Assembly: GCA_037179385.1 (NCBI GenBank)
Contig: CM074195.1
Coordinates: 6,618,938-6,682,937 of the forward strand
Direction of reading: 5' to 3'
DNA from: Holothuria scabra
Taxonomy: Eukaryota; Echinodermata; Holothuroidea; Aspidochirotida; Holothuriidae
DNA: 64,000 nt
Shown: one piece after another, positions 56,606-64,000 of the stretch
How positions within the stretch are numbered: the first letter of the stretch is position 1
Layout: each line of letters opens with the position of its first letter
Notes under the pieces: model-generated
Seen by the model: only the letters and a program-made list of their open reading frames with translations
Told to the model about the DNA's origin: nothing
Database searches by the model: none
Program-made: the position numbers and the translations under genes

Positions 56606-57534
56606 AGAGCTATGAAAACATTTAATTCCGTAACTGGGTTTCTGTATGTGTATTTTACAGCTCATTTTGTTCCATGTAGAGAAAACATTATTGCTTAAAA
56701 CAATGAAAACATAATTACACGTAAATTTGTATCTTGTTATCTCTACCAGTGCTGTACAGTGAAATTCATATATGGCAATATCATGTAACCAGGGAATAAT
56801 TTATCCAGTGTCACATCGCAATTTGCTACACAAACAGGCCAAGTTGCTACACAAATGAAGAATTGTGTAGCAATTTTTTGTGTGCATAACCCTTGCATTT
56901 TCACAAACAATATGTGTGAAAGACCTCAAAAATCTTCAAACCTGCTATGCAAAATTTGAATGCTAAATTATCCCCTGGTAACACCAGATTCCTATGAAAA
57001 AGCAATGCCATGCATGGGTGACACCTGGATCTGACTGTACTTTGACATCAAATAACATTTCACATTAGCACAATGTACACCTAGGCCAATAAAACACCAT
57101 CATTCACTGGGATGTGGCCAACATTGATACCATTCTAACACAAACCTACTGAATAAACATTTTTGTGACACAAATAAAATTAAGATTTAAAATTAATTTG
57201 ATCTAAAAATTAAAATGGGACCTACTTTCTTGATTCAGTTGAGTTGAAGACGATTCTGTCAGATGACCAAAACCTGCAGCTTCCATTGAATTGTTAGGAG
57301 AAGAGAATAATCGACTAAGTTGCATATAATAAAATGAATCGCTGGTGTCTTGAAATGAGCAAATTATTTTCCTAGAGCTATGAAAACATTTAATTTCATA
57401 TCTGGATTTCTGTATGTGGCTTCAGCAGCTCATTTTGTTGGATGTAGAGAAAACATTATTGCTTAAAATAACAAAAAAACAATTACAAATAAATTTGACA
57501 TTGATATCTCCACCTGTGCAGTACAGTGAGACCA
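56606..57534 (+). repeat. Direct repeats of ~160 bp flanking an exon
   Basis: 56606-56767 and 57374-57534 share AGAGCTATGAAAACATTTAA, CAGCTCATTTTGTT and TGTAGAGAAAACATTATTGC. The spacing is 768 bp and the exon at 57226 lies between them. Confidence 0.75.
57226..57273 (-). CDS. Single-pass receptor, linker exon
   Basis: A 48-bp phase 1-1 exon model with donor GAAA|GTAGGT and acceptor AAGCTGCAG, preceded by a CTCTTCTCC tract. It reads FGHLTESSSTQLNQE, a hydrophilic linker. The phase agrees with the exon at 55581. It is the most upstream exon I can place with some support; two weaker candidates lie at 59616-59639 and 60920. Confidence 0.5.
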
Positions 57535-57679
57535 AATGTTTCAATTCCTCAAATGTCTCCAAAATTAAAAATGCTTTGCAAAATGATTTTTCAGGCCTAT
57601 GATAGCTTCTACAACCCCAAATAAATAAAGGCCTATGACAATACCTAACCATTTAATTCCAGGAAGTTTATTCAAAACA

Positions 57680-58146
57680 TTTGTTCACAATCTAGCCTTC
57701 TTAATTTGACAGGGTTGAATTTCTCAAGATTCTTACTTTTTAGGATTCCAGTTTTTTTTTTTTTGTACCGTTTTTCCATGAGAACATGACAAATTATAGA
57801 GTGGTTCAAAATGTCCATCACTGCAACATGATTTACTTTAGCCCACTCCTTGAACAGGCACATAACATTAATCCAATACTTATTGAATGTGCAAATTGTG
57901 GCACCTAGTTGAAGTCTTTGTGTTTGTCCTACATTATGGTTCAAGTGACAGTTGCAAAGGATAACATCATGCCCGCATTGCATGCAAGGACTTATATACA
58001 TGGTCAGAGCATGTAACATGTACGTTCTATCTACATATGGTCGCCACTGTCTGGGACAAGAAAGGCACATCAAGAGGGCAGCCGTGAACCTATAAATCGT
58101 CTGATTTGACGACAACTCTGAAATATTTTAAACAAAAGTTCAACTT
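57680..58146 (-). mobile_element. Repeat family G, copy 2
   Basis: The inverse of 58005-58146 matches 13380-13525 (TTTTGTTTAAAATAT, GTCGTCAAATCAGACGATTT, GTGGCGAC). The 147-codon reverse frame here is therefore most likely repeat sequence. Confidence 0.6.
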
Positions 58147-58224
58147 GAATGAAAAAAAATGTTATATTCCTACAATATGTGTAGTGATTTTGGCCTTAAC
58201 TTGCCATATTTCAAAAATATTTCC

Positions 58225-58345
58225 ATTTCTTATGCGAAGCATCACACACAACTGCAGTAGGTTCCCTTTTTAGAGTCTTTGGTATGACTCGCCCTGGGAA
58301 GGGAACACGACATTCCTTGTGAGAGGCAGATGCTAAACCGTTAGA
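58225..58345 (-). mobile_element. SINE family C, copy with clear tRNA-like head
   Basis: On the - strand: TTTGGTCTAACGGTTTAGCA, then TCTGCCTCTCACAAGG, a decayed B box (GTGTTCCCTTCCC), ATACCAAAGACTCTAAAAA and GGGAACCTACTGCAGTTGT. The first block closely resembles the D-arm region of a tRNA (A box), so the family is tRNA-derived. Confidence 0.7.
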
Positions 58346-58604
58346 CCAAACACACAGTCTTTCATCCACTATAGTACCATGCAGGTAAATATCACAATGG
58401 CCAATGTTGTATTCTGAAAGTTCATCAGGTTTTCTTTTTCTTTTTATAAACCACACATCAAGCATTTGTTTGCTTACAATATGGGTATTCAAGGGTCTAA
58501 AGGAAGTGATTAGATGGGGAGACTCTAGTAAGGACAGTTGGGCACAGGAAGAATGAAGGTGGTTTGGAAATAACTGCTAGTACTCTGCCCTTAGACAAGG
58601 TTTT

Positions 58605-58990
58605 TCAGCTCAGTTTATTTACATTACATGAAATAACCCTTACTTTAACTGCCTACCATTAAACAGTCTATAACCTGACTTTTGGGTTGTAAGGTAAGTT
58701 GGGTTTTAATTGATGTTAAAATCCAAATATTTTTAGCCAATGCTTAATGGGTTTCATTATATTTTTATTGATTTCAAGGATGGAGTGTTTATAAATAGTA
58801 GGTGCAAACACCATGCAAAGACCCGACTTAACTGCACAAAAGTTGGGTTTTAGACTGTTAAGTTGTAAGCAGTTTTGGTAAGGGCTTTTTCACTTAATGT
58901 AAATTTGCCCTGCCATGGTCCTTTTTCAAGTTGATGCTCACTGGTGTGTTTTCAATATTCCATTCCTAATGCTGAACACAAAGCACAATG
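58605..58990 (-). mobile_element. SINE family C copy split by a MITE
   Basis: SINE-like sequence (CAGCTCAGTTTATTTACATT; then GCCATGGTCCTTTTTCAAGT, GCTCACTGGTGTGTTTTC) lies on both sides of the MITE at 58636-58890. Confidence 0.5.
58636..58890. mobile_element. MITE family H, copy 2
   Basis: The left CCCTTACTTTAACTGCCTAC and the complement of the right (AGTTTTGGTAAGGGCTTTTT) are inverted. Inside each is ACAGTCTA(T/A)AACC. Related to 22070. Confidence 0.6.
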
Positions 58991-59682
58991 GCAGCAGGTT
59001 TTATTTTGTCTTTGAAATGACCCTGTCGGAATAGTTGCAATCCAGATCACCTCCATGGCAGGCAGTGCATTTAGAAATGTAGGACTTTGGTTTGTACAAT
59101 GTGCTAAACTAAAGACAAACCACACATGACCTAACCTTGAAAGGAAACAGTTCATCACAAAACCACCATAAACACCATCATAATCTAGCATGTACTAGAA
59201 ACATTATCACACCCCTCCCTCTTCCTTAACCTCAAGAGAAAAAGAACATGCTAAATTTTCTCACACCTTTCTAATTAAATTTGTAAGGGATGAGTATCTA
59301 GATCAAGCAGCTTCAAAGACTTTCTTCTATTATGGTTTGTCTTTATCATTAATAGTTAAGGCCAACCTTTTTTCTTTCTCTTCTTTTTGGTTTTTTTTTG
59401 CATTCCTCAATATCCTGTGAGTAATCTTACAAATAACCTAATGACAAGTCAAAGTTTACCCAAAGATGATGACTAAGATTCAATGTTATGAATGTGGGGT
59501 AATGTACATCTCAAGAGGAAACTGAAACTGGATGGAATCATTACCATCAACATATTGTGCAATTAACACCATTTGATCACTAAATTTGTACAACAAAGCT
59601 ATGCACTTTACCAACCTTTTTCTTGAGGTGTGCAGTGACCTACAGTTGCTTCAGCCAAGTCAATATTGTAGACACAGCCAGC

Positions 59683-59993
59683 AGGGATTGCACCAAAAAT
59701 TCAAAAAGGGGGAGGGGAGGGAGTTACTACTGGCCAAAGGGTTCAAAGGACAAAACTAGCTTTGAGGGGCCCTATAACTTGCAATCGGAAATTTTAAAGG
59801 CTATTTAATATTTCAAAAGCAAGTTTAAATTTTGCTGCAAGGTGTCCTCTTCTTAAACAAGAAACCAAGATACCAACTTTTTTCATTTTTATGGATACAA
59901 ATAAGAGGAATTTTACCGTCAGCCTGCTCTTTGTGGGAAGGAGGGCAAAATACCCCTACCCCCCTCCAACTCTTAGAAGGAGCTTCTGGCTAA
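59683..59993 (-). mobile_element. Element family I, copy 2
   Basis: The inverse of 32055-32395: GTGTCCTCTTCTTAAACAAG/CTTACTTAAAAAGACGACAC and TTTCATTTTTATGG/CCATAAAAATTAG. The left end CAGGGATTGCACC matches the family end. Confidence 0.6.
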
Positions 59994-60516
59994 GCTGCCA
60001 TGGATGAAGTTATGCTTTATTTACAAATGCAAGGGTGCCCTGGTCTTCAATGTGATTTAGGACTGACAAGGATGTCATCATATAGAAGCTGAGCGGACCA
60101 AGGAGGTAGCCAAGGTCTGGTGCCTATGTGATGACGGCATCGAAGGTCTAAAATTGCATTTCAGACCCATTCATAATTTCATATATACTTTGAGAAAAAT
60201 GGGCAAAAACATAAGAAATTCTGGTAAAATTTTAGAGGTCAAGTTCCAATTCTCCCTAGCTTTTTAGCCCCCATTGTGATGTGCCGATATCTTGAACTGG
60301 AATCATTGCAAGCAAAACGAACATTGTGAACTGCATGTGGCAACCAATACTCTAAGTATCAGCTTTAATTTGCTTAATTTTCAAGAACTACATCAGCTAT
60401 TTTACAAGCCAAATGTTGTTAACAGAAACACTGATCACAGTATCGCATCGTTCTGGAGGTAAGGTTGAGCGAAATGTCAAGGAAAGTTGCCGACTTCTAG
60501 TTATCTGTGTTTACAG

Positions 60517-60606
60517 TTGTGCGAAGAGCTAACGTTGCAGTAAGAGTAATGTTAGAGTGTGACTGTGCTGGATGCAATGTATCATATCATGTAGCAGATC
60601 ATAATG
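60517..60606 (+). CDS. Candidate + strand exon
   Basis: The acceptor TTATCTGTGTTTACAG and donor AATG|GTAAGG enclose 90 bp, phase 1-1, without stops. It reads VRRANVAVRVMLECDCAGCN then VSYHVADHN. The four-cysteine cluster is suggestive of an extracellular module, but I recognise none. No partner exon in matching phase was found nearby. Confidence 0.3.
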
Positions 60607-60919
60607 GTAAGGACATGCAGACGTTGCTGATAGTAGTGATATGTAAGAAATGGAAGCAACTTTAAAATGTGCATTAGCCTTTTACAATTGAGGTTACAGG
60701 TAAACTATACTAGGCTAGCTTAGGAAATTGCCACTCGGGCTACTGAACTTGACAATTACAGTACTTTGCTACACTCCCTGACAAAAGTGAATGAAACACA
60801 ATACCTTCCCTGCTCCCCCTTTCAATATTGGCTACAAAGCTTTTTTTTTCATGTTTTGTCGGGGATTGTAGCCTGTGGTAGGCTTAACTTTACTGTTGTT
60901 TCACTGTTTTTACTCTTAC

Positions 60920-60970
60920 CGTCGTAGTGGATCCGAATTAATAACCCCAGTGTTGTTACTGCGCTAAAAC
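60920..60970 (-). CDS. Candidate upstream exon of the receptor
   Basis: On the - strand, acceptor GTACTATACACAG and consensus donor GACG|GTAAGA, 51 bp, phase 1-1. It reads FSAVTTLGLLIRIHYD. The phase would fit the exon at 57226, but the length is short and there is no domain evidence. Confidence 0.3.
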
Positions 60971-61129
60971 CTGTGTATAGTACTGTCTCTAAACACTTTT
61001 TATGATTATTGATAGTAGGCCAAATAGTCATAGTGCCAAAGTCATGTTTCATTTGACAACTCCAAATTTAAGGATGTATTTACATGTGAACAGTGCCAGT
61101 CATTGCAGCAGTGCAGTTCTACCCTAGGG

Positions 61130-61720
61130 CCTAGACCAGGGGTGGCGCCAGCGGGGGGGCCGGGGGGGGCCATGGCCCCCGTCCCTCGGGGAACACTGCC
61201 CCCCCGTCGGGGAGAGTCGGCGATTTCGTCGGGGAGGCCTAAAAATAAAAAAAAAACAAAACAAAACCTACAAGGACTGAAGTTACTGGGTGGGTGATTT
61301 TGAACATATTTTTGTTTTGTAATGCATATTGGAATTAATTTTCAATCATTTCTTAGCTCTGTTATACCTCATTCCATACACTTTGTCCTATCTCATCCAT
61401 GTACCTTGTCCTATCTCATCCCCCATCAGGGAAGAATGGCATTTTTTCATGGAGGCCTAAAAACTGTGAAAAACATAAAGGACTGAAGTTACTAGATGGA
61501 TGATTATGAATTGTTTTATCTTTATCAACTTTTTTTCTTTTGTAACACTTTTTTAATGCATATCTGAATCTGTTTTAATGACTTCTTACTAGCTCTACTA
61601 TCCCTCATCCCATCTTAAATCTGTGCCCAAAAGGTCATGCCCCTGTTGAGGAAGACTGTCCTCCCCTGTTGTTGAGAAAATAAAATTTCGTCGGGGAGCC
61701 TTCATCTACAGGCCGATAAA
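61130..61720 (+). repeat. Three degenerate tandem units of ~220 bp
   Basis: Unit starts near 61190, 61420 and 61625 share CCCC..GGGGAG, GGAGGCCTAAAAA, GGACTGAAGTTACT, TAATGCATAT and CTCTNNTATNCCTCATNCCAT. The first is preceded by a GC-rich piece (GGGGTGGCGCCAGCGGG) with G/C runs. Confidence 0.65.
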
Positions 61721-61724
61721 AGAT

Positions 61725-62190
61725 GTGGGCCTGATAACTTCAGTCACCCAGGCGATCATCTTGATTTTGTTTACACAAACTGGCGAGTAGTTGTTAATGT
61801 ACATGCAGTGCCTGATGGTCTGCCATCTGGCCTGCCCCGACAGCCGAATTCAAGCAACAGTGGTGAAAATTGACCAGGCCGTTTTGAGCTACACATAATG
61901 ACAAACAGTAGCATAAGTATGACTGAAAAATTCATTTGAAGCCACCTTGTGAAGTGTCATATTTTCAAATATGTTGGAAGTAAAATCATTTATAGTCTGA
62001 AGTTTGGGCAGTCACATAGAAAATTTCATCTGTTTAGTGGATTTTGCACAATGAAGATTCCTATTAGAGTCAAAAACACTAGTATGTTTTCAATTCTGTT
62101 GCATAGTTTTGTCTGATAATTTTCTGAACACTTATAGCAAGTTGGGCTTTTTTCTATGAAAGTTAGTTTTCTAACAAAGTTCATTTCTAG
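61725..62190. other. Stretch without recognised gene
   Basis: No splice-flanked frame or clear repeat is seen. Confidence 0.45.
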
Positions 62191-62199
62191 TAACAAGTC

Positions 62200-62545
62200 T
62201 GGGAAATGCCATTTCCAGGATAAGATGTTTTTATAACAATTTTCTGTATGTTCCGCGCCAATTAATGGTGGCGCTCTGCTTAGTAATTTGGCCGAACAAA
62301 TTACCGAACAGAACAATGCATCTTTGCATATTATTCTTCGTTTTGGGGCAGTATTACCGTATAAGTGAAGATTTTATTGCGAAAGAAAGCTCATTATGAC
62401 TACATTACAGCCTTGGAAATGCCTTTTCCTGCTGTCTGGGGGTTCTCAATTTTTCGAAAATATCTGTGTGCTCTTTCGGGCAGGATTAAATTTTTAGGGA
62501 AAAAATTATGCTCCTCCCAAACTGAAATGCTCTAGTACGCCTATT
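62200..62545 (+). mobile_element. hAT-like MITE remnant
   Basis: GGGAAATGCCATTTCCAGG, TATGTTCCGCGCCAAT and, further on, a second CCTTGGAAATGCC...GTGCTCTTTCGGGC unit, ending at TAGTACGCCTATTTC. Related to 17345 and 1990. Confidence 0.5.
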
Positions 62546-62689
62546 TCAATATATAAAATATAAAATTAACTTCAAATATATGGGAAGTCAAACTTTTTCC
62601 GCGGGAAATTTTCCAATATGGTCCGAGGGTCTTAATCTGCCTGATGATATTCAGTAACCCCAACAAAACTACACATCACCCCCTACTTG

Positions 62690-64000
62690 ATTTTTCTTAT
62701 ATGAAGGTCAGATTCTTCCATTTACCAGAATGCAAAAGTGCACTGAGGTTTCAATGATACATACATGCTCTTTTCAATAAAATGCTATATTTCTTGTAAC
62801 AACTGGTGACCCAAAGTGACCTGACTCCACCTGTAAGTAACTGGTTTTTCTTTCAACCAAAACATTTCTATATGCAAAAAGCCAAATTTCATACTGTGCC
62901 TTAAGATATTCTGCAAACAAGGTTTTCAGAGTTCGATGCCAGGTGATACCAGATGACCATTGACCTCCACCAAAAACAACAGGTACAGTACTTTCATCTC
63001 ACCATAACACATCCACATACTAATTAGGAAATCCATCCAAGTTTCCTACCTTAAGATATCCCATTTTGACAAGTTTTTCAAAGTTTGACCGATCATGCAT
63101 GATCCGAGATGTCCTTTCACCTCCACAAAAAAAACCCTTATACAGACCATCTTCTCCCCATAATTCATCCACATACTATTATGAAATCCATCCACGTTTC
63201 ATACCTTAAGCTATCCTAAACAAGTTTTTCTGAGTTTGACCCCCATGACCCCAAATGACCTTTGACCTCTACCAAAATCAATAGGGTTCTTCCTTACATC
63301 ATAACACATCAACATATTCAAGGTTGAAATCAATCCAAGCTTCCTACCTTGAGATATTGTGTTAAAGAGGTGTTTAGGATTTGTCCCCTCCTGACCCCAA
63401 ATGACCTTTGACCTCCACCAAAATATATAGGATTCTTCTTACATCATAATGCATCAACATATCAAGTTTGAAATGAATCCAACTTTCATACCATGATGTA
63501 TCATGTAAACAAGGATTCCAGGGTTTGACCCCATGTGACCCCAAATGACCTTTGACCCCCACCAAAATTTATTGGGTTTTTACTTACATCATAGCACATC
63601 AACATATCAAGTTTGAAATGAATCCAAGTTTCCTACCTTGAGATATAGTGTAAACAAGGATATCAGGGTTTGACCCATGTGACCCCAAATGACCTTTGAC
63701 CTCCACGGATATAAATCAGGTTCTTTCTTACATCACAAGGCATCTACAAATCAAGTTTGAAATTAATCCAAGTTTTCTACCATGAGATATCATGTAACTT
63801 GGATTTGGGGGTTTGACCCCCCATGACCCCAAATGACCTTTGACCTCCATCAAAATTTATTGGGTTCTTCCTTACATCATAACGCATCAACATATCAAGT
63901 TTGAAATTAATCCATGTTTCCTACCTTGAGATATTGTGTAAACAAGGATTTCGGTTTTTGACCCCCTGTGACCCCAGATGACCTTTGACCTCAACCAAAA
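62690..64000 (+). mobile_element. ~145-bp satellite array 3, cut by the window end
   Basis: The 5' part ACCAGAATGCAAAAGTGC at 62724 matches 35314. Exact TGACCTTTGACCT occurs at 63256, 63402, 63690, 63834 and 63979, with TGACCTTTGACCC at 63546; the spacing is 144-146 bp. Early units are diverged (62955), later ones regular. The array continues past the window. Confidence 0.88.

Noticed and set aside
57672..58115. 147-codon reverse open frame with several cysteines
   Set aside because: Its start region matches the inverse of repeat family G at 13.4 kb, so it is repeat sequence read by chance.
58211..58492. 93-codon reverse frame containing KECRVPFPGRVIPKTLKREP
   Set aside because: It translates the tRNA-like head of SINE family C and its body.
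59616..59639. 24-bp phase 1-1 microexon reading GHCTPQEK on the - strand
   Set aside because: The donor is weak (GTTGGT), it abuts a MITE end, and it is too short to judge without transcripts.

Overview
This is a eukaryotic, AT-rich, intron- and repeat-dominated window. It contains short exons with GT..AG borders, long introns, tRNA-derived SINEs, many small terminal-inverted-repeat elements, a 5'-truncated LINE and tandem satellites. Nothing bacterial or viral was seen. The gene types and repeat style suggest a marine invertebrate, perhaps an echinoderm such as a sea cucumber; that placement is a low-confidence impression.

Two host genes are supported. (1) On the + strand, positions 1408-1508 and 5284-5541 are the last two coding exons of a class III guanylate cyclase. 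The end of the catalytic domain joins in frame to the GKG.M.TYWL signature and a roughly 80-residue acidic tail; the rest of the gene lies to the left of the window. (2) On the - strand, a chain of short exons, nearly all in phase 1-1, runs from about 57.3 kb down to a stop codon at 25,497. Read in order it gives a linker, a degenerate Ig-like (or IPT-like) beta-sandwich domain, a juxtamembrane FN3-like piece, one transmembrane helix split across two exons (49.86 and 45.3 kb), a basic stop-transfer sequence, and a short cytoplasmic tail built from similar small cassette exons (42.84, 42.33, 30.66 kb). The layout recalls receptor tyrosine-phosphatase-type or adhesion receptors, but no catalytic domain is visible. 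Its 5' end is not identified and may lie beyond the right edge.

Region by region: 0-5.5 kb holds the cyclase 3' end with MITEs, a piggyBac-like MITE and foldbacks in its last intron. 5.5-18.8 kb is intergenic and full of SINEs, nested MITEs and a local tandem duplication. 18.8-25.5 kb is repeat-poor and may be the 3' UTR and flank of the receptor gene. 25.5-57.3 kb is the receptor gene, whose introns contain a GACTCGA-rich satellite, two arrays of a ~145-bp satellite, a 1.3-kb hAT-type element with a perfect 8-bp target duplication, a LINE and several MITEs. 57.3-64 kb is more repeats and the start of a third ~145-bp array that runs off the window.

The most interesting structure is the ~145-bp satellite. 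Most units carry a consensus-like DR1 nuclear-receptor site (TGACCTTTGACCT). The arrays share 5' and 3' flanks, so they look like the cores of a dispersed mobile element rather than simple satellites. No tool was run: exon borders come from reading splice signals and phase by eye and should be treated as models.
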